Below, in pieces: positions 19,645-30,779 of a DNA stretch of 64,000 bases. The stretch covers positions 272,140,622 to 272,204,621 of the forward strand of contig NC_050096.1 in the NCBI RefSeq assembly GCF_902167145.1, given 5' to 3'. The position numbers were made by a program, and so were the translations under genes. Positions within the stretch are counted from its first letter, which is position 1, and the number at the start of each line of letters is the position of its first letter. The stretch comes from Zea mays (taxonomy: Eukaryota; Streptophyta; Magnoliopsida; Poales; Poaceae). A model generated the notes under the pieces. That model saw only the letters and a list, made by a program, of their open reading frames with translations. It did not search any database and was not told the DNA's origin.

Positions 19645-21347
19645 CACCACATTTGACTTCTAGCAATTACTTAAAAGTTACATGGTTACTTTAAATTCCC
19701 CAGATCATTCGTTTTGGATTGACAAGAGAGGTTCTAGAGAAGCAACATGTAATAGAGGGGAGTGTCGGTGTTTTGACCCGATGGTACTATCCAACTAGTG
19801 AATTAGTGTTGCGTGCCCTCATCCAGATGAGTGATGCAAGAAGACACAAGTTTTATTCTGGTTCGGGCAAAAGAAGGCCATACTTTCAGCAGAGGGGGAT
19901 GAGACTTATATTAGCTTGCACCTAAGTGTTTGTAGTAGGGGGTACAAGCTGATCGGGAGAGGGAGTGGATCCCAAGTCCCTAGTGACAATTGAGACGAGT
20001 GCTAATATCGGTGTGCAAGTGAAAACCCATGAAGTGTTCTCCTCCTGCCGTTTGAAGCCCCAGACTCCTTTTATAGCCTTAAGGAGGGACCCTGGAGCGC
20101 CTAGGCTTATCGTACTGAGGTGGGGAGACGAACCCAAGCCCTTTAGCCGGCATCGCCGACAGAATGGCCTTTGTACTGGCGGTTGACTTGGACTACGGGA
20201 GGACGTCCGACCCATGTATTTCGCATCTTGACCAAGCAGAGAGCCGAGGCCTGGATCGGGGTCTCGGATGCGTACCCGAGCCTACCTGATGGAGGTGTTG
20301 TCCGAGTCGTAGTTGTTGAAACAGTGGTAAGTATGGTGAAAAGCGCATGGTAATTCTCCCCGTACGCTGTAAAGCAGACTTGACGTCGGTCCTGCAGTTT
20401 TATGTAGCCATCCTATTGTCAATAGTCTTCGTGGAGGAGTTGGTGGCGTCCTTTTGTCGGTCTAATCTAGGCTGAGGCTAGGATCGGGCGAGACGGAGGT
20501 TCCTCCGAGGCCATGGCTGAGCCTGCGCCGGGGCATGCAGTCATGCAGGGAGGGGTTAGTATAGTTGTCGGAGTGGCCTCCTGCGGGATTTATGGGGAGT
20601 TGTTGCCAGGACAGTTGACCGAAGCCGAGCTCGGACGAGACGAAGTCTTCTCCCAAGGCTGAGGCCGTCTTCAGGTGAGGCAAAGTTCCCTCCCGAGTGT
20701 GAGGCCGTGCCCAGACGTGCGTACGTCCCATCCAGCCATCCAGGGTTGTTCGAGTACAATAGACGACGTGGGGGGAGCAACGCCTGTTTTTCTCAGGCAT
20801 GCGTCATCGTAGTTGCTGAAAGTGGATGAGACCGTGGTCCCATCGCTCCCTGTTTGACTGCGACATCATGTGGGATAGATGTCCAAATCATCGCATTTAA
20901 TGCGCACGTCTGCACGGTTCCCGTGACCTCTGACTGAGGCTGGGCTCGGGGCTATCCTCTTGTCCAAGACGCGCTCGATGAGGCGGAAATAACTCTTCCA
21001 TGAAGAGGGGCCCTCGGGCGAGACGAGGATTTCTGCCGAGCGCTGCCTTCGCCCGATGATGGGCTCGGTCAAGACGGAGTTTTGAGCGATTGTCGAGCGG
21101 GGTCTCGGACGAATCGTGATTCAACCCTGCCTGACCGCGGGGATGTGTCTCATGATTTTTTGGTACTTAGATGTTAAACATGCTTAGGGGCATAACTCAG
21201 GGTAACCTAATTATGATACCTGACGGGGAGTTTAAATATTATTACAGAAATAAAATTGTTCCCATAAAATGAAATTCATTTATTTTGTTTTACAAGAGCA
21301 CGCGTACCACTTTACCAAAATCATTTTTACAATAAACTGATTTTCAG
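19645..21347. repeat. Right arm of the long inverted-repeat element, interrupted by a solo LTR
   Basis: The arm is 19698-19762 plus 21231-21347 and pairs in inverted orientation with 12051-12282. Bases 19645-19697 are interior sequence that was contiguous with 12417 before the copia insertion. The solo LTR splits the arm exactly at its GGGGAG motif. Without both insertions the element would be roughly 0.6 kb. Confidence 0.55.
19763..21225 (-). mobile_element. Solo LTR of a gypsy-type element
   Basis: About 1463 bp, beginning on the plus strand with TGTCGGTGTTTTGACC (element 3' end CACCGACA on the minus strand) and ending near CCTGACG, where CCTGACA would be expected. A 5-bp duplication GGGAG flanks it at 19758-19762 and 21226-21230. 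No internal retroelement domain or second LTR is present, so it is best read as the product of intra-element LTR recombination. The 3' terminus matches that of the Tat LTR at 9149, suggesting a related gypsy family. Confidence 0.8.
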
Positions 21348-21393
21348 AAGTAGCTATAATGAGAAACTTCAATATACTACAATGAATAAATAA

Positions 21394-21401
<8 letters not shown>

Positions 21402-21449
<48 letters not shown>
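21402..21449. repeat. (TA)n microsatellite at the left edge of element A
   Basis: About 24 uninterrupted TA units immediately abutting GGGACGAGG. The right edge of element A also abuts (TA)n. Confidence 0.97.
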
Positions 21450-21452
<3 letters not shown>

Positions 21453-21521
21453 ACGAGGTAATGGAAGCCCTGGGCTTCCATTAGTATGGGAAGCCCCAGT
21501 CAGGTATACCCACGCGTGTCT

Positions 21522-22070
21522 GATCGTGTGTTGGTTCTGGCTCAGGCGGATTCCAGCGTAAAACGTGAGCTAAAACATCGTAAATGAGTACGTAATTTAG
21601 CGTAAATCCTATATCTGTTTTCTAACAGCAAACGAGGCCGAAAATTACGGCGTGAAAATCGCATGCAGCCGATCGTGCGTGGGTTCTGGCTCGAGGGGAT
21701 TCCAGCGTAAAACGTGAGCTAAAACAGCGTAAACGAGTACGAAATTTAGCGTAAATTCTATTTTTGTTTTGTAACAGTAAACGGGGCCTAAAATTACGAC
21801 GTGAAAATCGCGTGCAGCCGATCGTGCGCGGGTTCAGGCTCGGACGGATTCCAGCGTAAAACATGATCTAAAACAGCGTAAATGACTATGAAATTTAGCG
21901 TAAATCCTATAATTGTTTTGTAACAGCAAACGGGGCCCAAAATTACGACGTGAAAATCGCGTGCAGCCCATCGTGTGCGGGTTCTGGCTCAAATGATTTC
22001 AGCGTAAAACATGAGTTTAAACAACGTAAATGAGTACAGAATTTAGTGTAAAACACGCCCACAATCTCAC
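21522..22070. repeat. Subterminal tandem repeats of element A, about 149-bp unit
   Basis: The motif GATCGTG(T/C)GNGGGTTC(T/A)GGCTC recurs at 21522, 21671, 21820 and 21969, spacing 149 bp, giving about 3.5 copies. Each unit is rich in CGTAAAAC, CAGCGTAAA and TTTAGCGTAAA words. A homologous array (150-bp spacing) lies at the matching end of element B. Confidence 0.9.
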
Positions 22071-24550
22071 TTCGCAAGAGATTGTTGTAAAACACATAAA
22101 AAATGTCATAAATTTGACGTAAAACACAGTAAGACTGTTTTTAATGGAAGCATAAAACACAACAAGAAGTGTCGTAAAATTTTGTTTGAAAATGCATAAA
22201 TCACGATAGTCTCAGAGGGCACTTGTTTTGTTCACATTATATCAAAATATAAAGTACAACGATATTTTGCCAATATTGTTGCAATCATACACAATTTTTT
22301 GACATGACAAAAACGAGGAGCTAGCCCTGTTTTTGGTACTTCAGACACTTGGAACCATTAGCCTTTAGCTAGGTCGTGGTCCGAAATAGAAGCATTGCTG
22401 CCCGGCTCTTGTTAAAACAGGTCTGTGTAAGCCTGTATAAAGCATAAAGACACGTCAGAACAAGCATAAGTAAATCAAACAGAAACCTAAATGATTCACT
22501 AGTTAAAAGACATGGATTGAGAGGAATGATATAATATAATAGTAGAGTTATGCATTCACTTAGCTCATGCTGCTCTCCTACAACCTGTCACATCATTTAT
22601 TTATTTTCATATTCTTGTATCTCCCATCATTTACTCTTATTCCTTTGTTACTTATGGTGAGAGTGTTTATCAACCAAAGGTTGGAGCCTAGACTACAATA
22701 AAAAATGTTTATGTGCAAACCTCATCATAGAAGTACCCATATAGGCAAAGAATATTAGGATGACGAAGATGACTCTGAATCTCCTCTTCATGTCACAGGC
22801 TCGCAACTGATGCTCAACCTGTGATTGCTTGCAACTTTCAAGGCCACAATCTGACTACAATGTTTCCAGTTTCCACAAAAGGTATTGTAAGCCCTAGCTG
22901 CTCACTATAACGATTGACTAAATTATAAACATAAAAATTTTCAGTTAGTACATTCAAACCAGGGTACAATATTGAATTAGTCAAATCCCAGCAATCTCGG
23001 TATAGTGCCCATTCACCTAAGCTATAGTCTAAAATGAATCAGTGCAATAATTCCTGACAATTAACATTAATTACAATAGTATATTTGCTAGTTTACCATA
23101 TATGAAAAGTTTAATTTGTAGATACGAACATTGCACAACACTAATGTAGTCAACTCCAAGCAATCTCAGTCATCATTCAGTAAAGTTAGAGACCAAATAT
23201 AATCATCACAAGTAAGCTTAAACATGGAAGAACAGGTAATAAACAGTATATTCTTATTTTTCCTACTATGAATGTCCCATCGAAACCATTGTTTTTTTCT
23301 CTGAAAAATCGAACTAGAGATTGATGCAAGCAGCAGACAGGGATCAAAGCGCATTAGGTACATCAGGTCCGAAGGCAACCTGCTCCTGAACGACTCAAAG
23401 CAACACGCCGCTGATGCTCCAGAACCAGACGCTGCTGGAGAAGAGCCGTGGGACTTCGAGAGTAGTTCAACCATGCCCATGTATTACAGAAAATGCAGTC
23501 GGCCCTGCTGATGATACCGCCTGAAATTTGACCCACTGTAATACTCTACTCAACTTTTATTTTCTCCTTTTCTGCTCAAGAATACTCTGCTTAATTCAGC
23601 TAATAATGTCATACATATACCATGCTGCTCGTTGTAACAGTACATCGGATGAATAATGTCATCCAACCGCGAGGAACCGTGATCCCATGAGCCAGAGCAC
23701 CGGGAAGAGAGTAGGGAAGGATACATACCGGTGTGTGTAGCCATCAGCCGTTCCATGGAGGAGCATTTGCGACCGGACAGTGGAGTATCGGAGGACGGAG
23801 GTTGGACCTGGTGAGCGGCCGCAGCGGCGCTGTGCCCGTATCCCATGGAGGAGTGGAGCCGTTAGCTCAGCCGTATGGCTAGAGGTTTCGGTCGCTGCCG
23901 TCAGCTCAGCCGTAAGGTTATTTAGTTCATATACAACACATTTTAAAATCTTCTTTCATCCTTATACTTTGATTAAAAGTTATGAATAAATATCTATAGA
24001 TGTCAAATTTTGAATGACATATATAATTTCCCACGTGAGGCTATAAATCACATAAATATAGATTGAGCAAACAACTTTGTTAATAGAAAAGGGATAATGG
24101 ATGAGATTGTCAGTTTTCTGTGGAGTTCATGAATCTTGTAGATTTTCAAAATACAATATGAGGCGTAGCAATTTCATCCATCAAAATACAATTTTTGGCT
24201 AAGATGCTGAAAGTCTAAATTGGCCCTAACTGATTATCCAACTTGCTGAAGTACATAGGATAAAATAGGAATTTCTCATTTAAACAACCTAAAATCAATC
24301 ACCATAATCCATTAAGCCAAACACTCTGATTATTACAATTCATAATCTCAATTATAATAATTGAACCATGATCCAAATAGGTGCTTAACTACCTTACTGA
24401 AGTACCGCTGATGTAGGCACTCCTTCGCCAGCCCACACATGCCATAGTATGGACGTACTACCAGAGCACTGCAAAAACAAACACAGGCAATTAGTGATTT
24501 GATGGGCAGCTGATTTCATCAGAAGCAATATAATCCACAATCCCGCATAC

Positions 24551-24922
24551 ATGTCCACCAGGCTCCACCACCATCTTCTCCAACTGATGTGCTCGCTGCT
24601 AATCTCTGGTAAGCCTGCTCTTGTGCGTCGTCATCATCTGCTTCCGAACCCCTTGCTCTTTTCAACCAACATTCGATCCCGTGTTACCTGTGCAGCGGAA
24701 CTGGTAAGCGGGAACACCGGCGGCGACGACATGGCAGTGCTCATCCAGCTCAAGGCCTTTCTGCGGGCGCACAACCAGATAAACCGAGATGCGTACGACG
24801 GATGGTCGGAGGCCTCGCCGTCGCTGTGCGGCAGCTGACAGGGAGTCGGCTGCGACGCGGACGGCCACGTGAGCTCCCTCGACCTCTCCAGCTCCAGCAT
24901 ATCGGGCCCGCTCTTCGGCAAC
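24551..24922 (+). pseudogene. Captured 5' fragment of a leucine-rich-repeat receptor kinase gene
   Basis: Exon 1 encodes a signal-peptide-like start (MSTRLHHHLLQLMCSLLIS). A GT...AG intron at about 24609-24697 joins it in frame to AELVSGNTGGDDMAVLIQL. The LRRNT_2-type N-terminal domain follows (LKAFLRAHNQINRDAYDGW, then QGVGCDADGHVSSLDLSSSS). TGA at 24836-24838 stands where the family has Trp before QGVGCD, so the fragment is dead as a gene. It stops at about 24922, where sequence from a second gene begins on the opposite strand. No LRR array, membrane segment or kinase domain follows. The retained intron shows capture at the DNA level. Confidence 0.65.
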
Positions 24923-25299
24923 GCGAACGCGACTCGATCCCGGCTCCACAGCAGGAGTTCCTCCTTCCTGGCCGCCATCTCCCACCACTTGCGCGCGCTC
25001 TCCCCAGCCCCCGCGGCCGCTCCCCCTCGGCGCGTCGTGGCGGGGAACCCACACTCCGTGAGCCTGGCCGCGAGCTCCTCCCCCGCGCTCGGTGGCGCCG
25101 ACGCCCACAAGCGCACCGCGGCGGACTCAGCGAGGAGGTTGACCGCCGCCATCTCCACTAGCGGGTCCGCCGCCAGGATGGACCCCACCCGCGCCGCGCA
25201 GCCGCCGCACATCATGCTGCTCACGTCGAGCAGCACGGTGGTGGCACCAGCGGCCCCCTCCCCGGCCGTCGTGTCGAGCTCGGACGACGGGTCAGCCAT
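24922..25299 (-). pseudogene. Captured N-terminal fragment of a PAA2/HMA8-like copper-transporting ATPase
   Basis: About 126 residues from ATG 25297-25299 match the heavy-metal-associated domain of plastid P1B-type Cu ATPases. The metal-binding motif is SSMMCGGCAARV, followed by AAVNLLAESAAVRL, LAARLTECGFP and ARKWWEMAARKEELL. Similarity ends after DRVAFA, where the antisense of the receptor-kinase fragment begins. The membrane helices, DKTG phosphorylation site and ATP-binding domain are all missing. The region upstream (25300-25380) may be remnants of the transit-peptide coding part in another frame. The full-length protein would move copper into thylakoids; this fragment cannot. Confidence 0.68.
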
Positions 25300-25569
25300 G
25301 GCGCGGGGCCGGTCCGCGGGTGCGCCACGGGTGGGGAGACGGAGGGGAGCGATAGGCTGGCGAAGGCTAGGGTTTGGATTGGCGTGAGGGAGAGCCGGAG
25401 AGGGCGGTTGGCAATCTGGTGTGACGACGTGGGGTGAATGGGCCTAGCGCTCGGGCTTTTCTAGCTGGGCCTATGAAGGTTCAGGCCTCCGCCACTTACG
25501 GGTCAGCCAGATCGAAAGGTAAGGCCAGGGCTTCCTGTAGTTATAGGAAGCCCAGGGCTCTAAATACTA

Positions 25570-25573
<4 letters not shown>

Positions 25574-25638
<65 letters not shown>
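25574..25638. repeat. (TA)n(CA)n microsatellite at the right edge of element A
   Basis: About 26 TA units followed by six CA units. It matches the TA tract on the other side of element A and is consistent with insertion into a microsatellite. Confidence 0.95.
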
Positions 25639-25642
<4 letters not shown>

Positions 25643-27992
25643 ACAAGTGAAAAGTAAGGGAGGCACATGTGTGGTTTTGCTTTGCAATTTGTTGTAAGAA
25701 ACTATTTTGCTCGACTTGGTCAACCAACTCTTCTGCTTGACTTGGTCAACCATTATCTTGATTTGGTAAACATGGACTACTCCTCTATATACTTTTGTAT
25801 CGAAGTTCTCAAAGGTCATGAACATGGTTAGTCCTTCGGCTTTTCCGATCCATCAATCCAAACTTTGGCTTGTGTCCAGGGACGAACTTCTCGTCTGATA
25901 TTTACCGAAAACCAGTAAAATCTATCGTTCTCGAAACTGACCGGGAAACGGAAACCGATCTGGTTTTCAGTGTATTTCGATTTATAATTTAAAAATCTGG
26001 AAGTAAAATTTTGGTCAACAAAACGGTTTTAAAAAATGTGAAACGAGAATGTAATACACCACTCTTATTTCATCAGCATAAATCCGTTTGACCTCTATTT
26101 TCGTCATCGACCACCGCCTTTGTGCTCCACACCTGTGCAATACAAACCATGACACATATTGCATGGCACCACACCTAAACCATCGTTAGTTTCTAAACTC
26201 AATCAAAGAGGATCATCTACTTGACAATCACTCATCACCATGGACACATACTAGTCACGTGCTCGCACTGCTCAATAAGACGTTGACAACACATTCACCA
26301 TCCGACAAAAATGTGCTAAAGCCTAGAGATGGTATCTCTATTCCACTTAAAAGTGGACAATGAGTAGGCTAAGAAAGAAAAAAAGTTGCACCTATAAACA
26401 TATAAATATTTGCTTGTGGTCATGGAAAGTAAAGTGTGACGAGAAACAAAAAGCACATGGAGTTCTGTTTTCATGTTTTCTTTTTTGATGTTAGTTTTCA
26501 TGTTTTCTCACCGGTGCAAGGTGCAGTGAATAAGGGCAAATTTCATTTCAGCACCAGCAGACAATGATGAGACGTATTTCTTCTCCTTGTATGGAGACGC
26601 AAACAAAACTCAAAGCAACCAAAACGTAATCTTTCTCTGAAGCGCTTGGCTAAACTGATGGAGGGCAAAGTAAGTAACTTGTTAAGGGATCAGAATGAGT
26701 GTGTCGACGGTGGAGCTGTAATCTGGGGTAAACCAACATAATTTGTCCTTCGACCTTTCAACCTCTACTCGCATGCCCCTCTGCACAAAGTGTTTATCAA
26801 TCTGGCATCTCATCGCGCGTGAAAGATGCATGCTCTGATCAAACACCGTTCTAAAAAGACACCAATTGTATCCCAAAGAAACCAACTGTTTTTTTCTCTT
26901 GTAAATCATCCAATATACTGTTCTATAAAGACAAAAGAACTGCTGCTACTATCTTGCACCATTGTATACATACATATGTGTTTCACCTAGGTCTCTCTTC
27001 CTTAGTTACGTGGACTATAAATACCAAACTGAAAACTAGAACTATACCATGTATGGCCACATATAATAATGGATACCGCGAACAAGAAGAATACACGAGT
27101 AAACTAACTTCTTCCGAGACAATATTCACATAGATGTACTATCTTTGTTTTAAAATAAATATGCTTGTAGCATTTATTTTTTTCCTAAAATAAATAACAT
27201 TAATAGGTATGGTCCGTCTAGTTACAGTAGTTTTTTTTTTACTTTTACTTTCTCTACTTGTAAAGTGCAATCCTGAATAGATTTTGACTCGAGTAATTTT
27301 TTTATACCGTAGACATTTCCACAAAGTTCTATGTTTCATGTAAGTTCTTTTTTTACCGCGCATGCGCATCCGCCCACCGCCCATGCACTAGTAAACAAAT
27401 TCAAGAGACTGTTTGATTATATACTTATGCTAAAAATTACCACATATTTTATGTCACACTTGTCTAAGGTTAGTTTAAATTTTTGTCACACTTGTTTAGT
27501 TTAAATCTTGCACACTTTTATAAGTCATTTACGAGTGAGACTCAATAGAAAAATCTTTCTATATCTGTGGCTGCAAACTAAACACATGTCTAACTTGATC
27601 AACCATATCTAATCTTGGATGACATCGAACTAAACAAGTCCTAAATACAATCACCACAAGCGATGCTTGCACGACCGACGGGAACCATTTTTTTTTTCCG
27701 TATGTGCTTCAGAGGGGAAAAGACATTTTATCCGTTTGTTAGGTTAATTATAACCATATAGCCTCAGCAACAGTTTGTTACTCATCCCGCCTAGAAGGCT
27801 AGAACCATGACACCATCATCGGGCAAGAAATGCCAAAGCTCTATTTATTTATTAACTTGCAAAAAGGCAGCCGGTGGGGAGGCAGAGCATGGTGGATGCA
27901 AAGTAGTGTTGGGCCCTCCGCCTTTGTCCCTGAACGGCCAATACCGTCTGCTCTCTCCCCTTGCCCCACCAGCCCCAGTCCCCAGCCCAGCC
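25639..27992. other. Intergenic region upstream of the FAF-like gene
   Basis: No coding region recognised. A possible 0.24-kb MITE lies at about 27404-27641 (GACTGTTTGATT at the left, CTAAACAAGTCC at the right, imperfect inverted repeat). A poly-T tract occurs at 27227-27240. The remainder shows no borders I can define. Confidence 0.5.
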
Positions 27993-28000
27993 TACAAATA
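27993..28000 (+). promoter_or_regulatory. Probable TATA box of the FAF-like gene
   Basis: TACAAATA lies 380 bp upstream of the chosen start codon and about 210 bp upstream of the 5'-UTR intron donor, so transcription would start near 28025-28030. It sits in a CT/CCA-rich stretch typical of grass core promoters. Not confirmed. Confidence 0.4.
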
Positions 28001-28210
28001 GCACCCCAGCTGAGCAACCACACCATACATGCCTGCAACAAAGCCTTTGTTGTGTTTGTGCAACAGCAGCAGCACAGACATTTAGCTCCAGAGTCGGGAC
28101 TACTAGTAGCCAAGATCACACAATTTCCAAGACCAACGCGCTTCCAAATTCCCAGCTTCTGCGCAGTGTGCATGCTCTGCCCGCTTCTCTGATTCTGATC
28201 TGAGTCTGAG

Positions 28211-28325
28211 GTAAGATTAAGAAGCCTGACACGCCGGTTAAGTTAGCCGGTTACTCAAGACTCTTTGCAACAAGAGCGCCAGTCATCTGTTGCTCACGTC
28301 TCTTTACGATCGTGCCTCTTCACAG
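28211..28325 (+). other. Probable 5'-UTR intron of the FAF-like gene
   Basis: Donor GAG|GTAAGATT at 28211 and acceptor CTCTTCACAG ending at 28325, length 115 bp. An in-frame ATG at 28265 lies inside this intron, which is why I prefer the downstream ATG at 28373. Confidence 0.55.
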
Positions 28326-28372
28326 GGAGCAAGCGCGACTGCCACTTCACACCTTCCTCCAGCGCGGCGAAG

Positions 28373-29644
28373 ATGTCGGTGGCGGTGTGCCGTGGCCCAG
28401 CTGTTCCGGCGTTCGAGGCGCCCTGCTGGCTGCGCCCTGCTGAGCCGTACAGGCAGCCGGAGGCCGTCGTCGACGTCGACCGGCCTGCGCAGGCGGACAT
28501 ATGGAACGCCATCCAGGCCGACGTGGGCAAGGTGGGCGCCGGCGCCAAGAAGGCGTCCAAGCCGTACGTGCGGGACCCATTCGTGCGCCGGTCGTCGATC
28601 CTGATGAGCCAGAAGAGCCTCGAGGTCTGCACGGAGAGCCTCGGCAACGAGACCGGCTCCGGCGACTTCGCGTCATCCCTGGACATGTCCTGCCTGTTCG
28701 ACGCGCCGCTGCCGGCGGCGGCGGATGAGTCCTTCTGGCAGCACGACGCGGATCGCTGCTGCGAGGAGAAGGAGCAGTGGGGGAGCAAGGACCTCGCGGC
28801 GGTGAACTACCACTGCTCGGCCGGGACGCGGCCACGGCGCCGCTCGTTCCCGCCGCCGCTGCCGTCCATGTCGCGCCGCGACGGGCCGTGCGTGCAGATG
28901 CGCCCGCGCCGCCAGGACGGGCGCCTCGTGATCGAGGCCGTGGCGGTGCGGCCGCGCGGGTACCTCCACGCGAGGCGCCAGGGCGGACGCCTCTGCCTCT
29001 CCTTCGTCGAGTGCTCTGCCCGCGACCAGAGCGCGGCGACCAGGGTCACTGCGGCGGCGGCGGCAGAGGCGCCGTATTTCTGCGCCGTGGAGCCCAGGAA
29101 CGCGCAAGAGGAAGAGGCGGCCGTGGAAATGGACGACGACGAGGTGATGGAGGATGATGAGGAGGAGGAGGAGGTGGAGGTGCTGGACAGGGGCACCGTC
29201 GTTGAGGTCAAGGTGAGCACGCAGCCGCAGGCACCAACCGCGGCCAAGGTGCACCGCTCGACGCTCGTGATCAACAAGTTCGTCGGCAGCACGCCGCTGT
29301 CCGTGTATCAACCCCGGCGCCACGCCGCCAACGCGGCACAGCCCGAGGCGGAAACCTGCGACGAGACGGCGGCGCAGTCACCGCGCCCGACGGCCCTGCG
29401 CCGGGTGCCGTCGTCCACGACGACTCTGGCGGCCGCGGTCGCCGCAGCCTCGACGGACGACGACGACGAGTGCGGCGGGCTGCACCTCTCCGCCTCCGCC
29501 GCGGCTGAGACCAAGCAGCTGCTGCTGTCGTTCACGTCGCGGAGGGGCGACGGGCAGGACCTGCTGCAGAGCGTGCGGCGGTGCCGGCAGCTGCGGCAGA
29601 AGAAGCTCTTCATCCTGGAGCCCTACTGCATTGCCACCTCCTGA
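28373..29644 (+). CDS. FANTASTIC FOUR (FAF)-like protein
   Basis: 423 codons plus stop in one exon. FAF proteins are plant-specific regulators of shoot meristem size that act with the WUSCHEL/CLAVATA pathway in Arabidopsis; the role here is inferred. Visible family features are SLEVCTESLGNETGSG (about residues 83-98) and the FAF domain (about 154-210), which reads SFPPPLPSMSRRDGP then DGRLVIEAVAVRPRGYLHA and GGRLCLSFVE. A strongly acidic stretch (DDDEVMEDDEEEEEVEVLD) lies near residues 253-272, and the C-terminus is basic (RRCRQLRQKKLFILEPY). The coding region is very GC rich, as in many grass genes. The start at 28373 is preferred over 28265 because a credible 5'-UTR intron removes the latter. 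Frame intact, no transposon signature inside. It lies between the inverted elements A and B. Confidence 0.8.
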   Translation: MSVAVCRGPAVPAFEAPCWLRPAEPYRQPEAVVDVDRPAQADIWNAIQADVGKVGAGAKKASKPYVRDPFVRRSSILMSQKSLEVCTESLGNETGSGDFASSLDMSCLFDAPLPAAADESFWQHDADRCCEEKEQWGSKDLAAVNYHCSAGTRPRRRSFPPPLPSMSRRDGPCVQMRPRRQDGRLVIEAVAVRPRGYLHARRQGGRLCLSFVECSARDQSAATRVTAAAAAEAPYFCAVEPRNAQEEEAAVEMDDDEVMEDDEEEEEVEVLDRGTVVEVKVSTQPQAPTAAKVHRSTLVINKFVGSTPLSVYQPRRHAANAAQPEAETCDETAAQSPRPTALRRVPSSTTTLAAAVAAASTDDDDECGGLHLSASAAAETKQLLLSFTSRRGDGQDLLQSVRRCRQLRQKKLFILEPYCIATS

Positions 29645-29948
29645 ACAAAACCGTCCATCACAGCCACACTACACAGCTGCGAATGCGACAGTTGGGGTCG
29701 CCGTCGCCATTGGGTTGCTAGCCTTAATTAATCACTAGCAAATCAAGCACGTCCGGATTAGCCGATTATTATAATAACCCTTGTCAGTCCGCCGTCGTCA
29801 CACAGACACAGTGGCTGCTGCATTGCTGGGCATTATTCCTTTTTTTTTTCGACACATCCTTTCCATGTGTTGATTGGTATTTCGCCGTTTGGTCCCTTGC
29901 AGTGGCCTCGTGCGTGCTGTAATTGTGGTTGCTCTAGTACTAGTTTGT

Positions 29949-29972
29949 CCCCCCCCCCCCCCCCCCCCCCCC
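29949..29972. repeat. 24-bp poly-C homopolymer downstream of the FAF-like gene
   Basis: Uninterrupted C tract about 300 bp after the stop codon, probably in or just beyond the 3' UTR. Length in assemblies is prone to error. Bases 29645-30314 otherwise hold no recognised gene. Confidence 0.95.
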
Positions 29973-30314
29973 TCCTGTATTTGTAGTGTGATTTGAGTAC
30001 TATAATTTATCAGTGAATTAACAGATTTTCTGGTGTGGATCTGCTGCTGTATTTGGACGAGTCTTCCCATTTTCAGACGTTGTGGACACAAGGTGATGAT
30101 GATGGATTCCTGCATTATGTCTCTCAAACGGTTGTGTTATATACTGACTGGATAAGGTTTGGAAGAAGACGTCGTGCGTACCGAACAATTGTCAAAATGG
30201 GAAAAGGATGGAGATAAAAGGTAGTGCTATTTTACCGTATAGCGTGTCTTGCTGCTTTGGGTATGATAACGGGGAATGGATAAACAGATACATATACGTG
30301 ACGTTAAGTTGCTA

Positions 30315-30524
30315 ACCCTCCGTTTCAATTTATAATTCGTTTAATTTTTTACGTTAAATTTGGTCGAGTCATCTTATTCAAAAATTCATCATTATTATTA
30401 TTTGATATATTTTATATTTTAAGTATGGATTTGAATTTTCTTTTTTTTATAAAAATATTGAATAAAATGAGTGGACCAGACTTGGTAAAAAAGTTAAACA
30501 AATGCTAAATTAGAACAAAGAGAG
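30315..30524. mobile_element. Stowaway-like MITE
   Basis: The left end ACCCTCCGTTTCAATTTATA and the right end read on the opposite strand CTCTCTTTGTTCTAATTTA form imperfect terminal inverted repeats of Stowaway type. TA target duplications lie at 30313-30314 and 30525-30526. About 210 bp, AT rich, non-coding. Confidence 0.75.
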
Positions 30525-30779
30525 TATTTTTTGGGGACAATGCTTTCTTTGGGGAGGTAAATGGAAGTCCACGTGAGTATATATAGCTTGTACTCCATAG
30601 ACGAAAAATATTCGAGAGCGAAAGTAGTACCAACACTGATGGAGGGAGCGACTATTTTTTTTGCACAAGTGGCAATATTTTCTCGTACACAAAGAGAAAA
30701 AAATCCAAACCAAATTACCTAGACATTCCGGTTTCTTTTCAGGGCAAGTTTCCACTACTATTGTTTAAGTTCGTGTCCA

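Larger units (their letters stand above)
21450..25573. mobile_element. Element A: gene-capturing element inserted in a TA microsatellite
   Basis: The left end starts GGGACGAGGTAATGG and has a near-terminal palindrome GGAAGCCCTGGGCTTCC. The right end, read on the minus strand, starts GTTATAGTATTTAGAGC followed by CCTGGGCTTCC. TA repeats flank both sides. The left end carries ~149-bp subterminal repeats, and the right part carries fragments of two host genes in opposite orientations. Element B (32382-37193) has the same two unlike ends in inverted orientation. No transposase, helicase or Rep-like ORF is present. The behaviour is reminiscent of Micron-type, TA-targeting elements of rice, but superfamily is unassigned. 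Bases 22080-24540 hold no gene I recognise; short minus-strand frames starting at 23480 and 23846 could be first exons of further captured genes. Confidence 0.72.

Noticed and set aside
21450..25573. Typical Helitron (gene capture in maize)
   Set aside because: No TC start, no CTRR end and no A|T insertion context. The flanks are (TA)n on both sides. A Helentron-like origin remains possible but is not shown.
25434..25697. Open frame across the TA microsatellite
   Set aside because: Encodes alternating Tyr-Ile from (TA)n with no meaningful product.
28265..28372. Upstream start for the FAF-like protein at 28265
   Set aside because: The ATG lies within a likely 5'-UTR intron (28211-28325) and the added residues show no family similarity.
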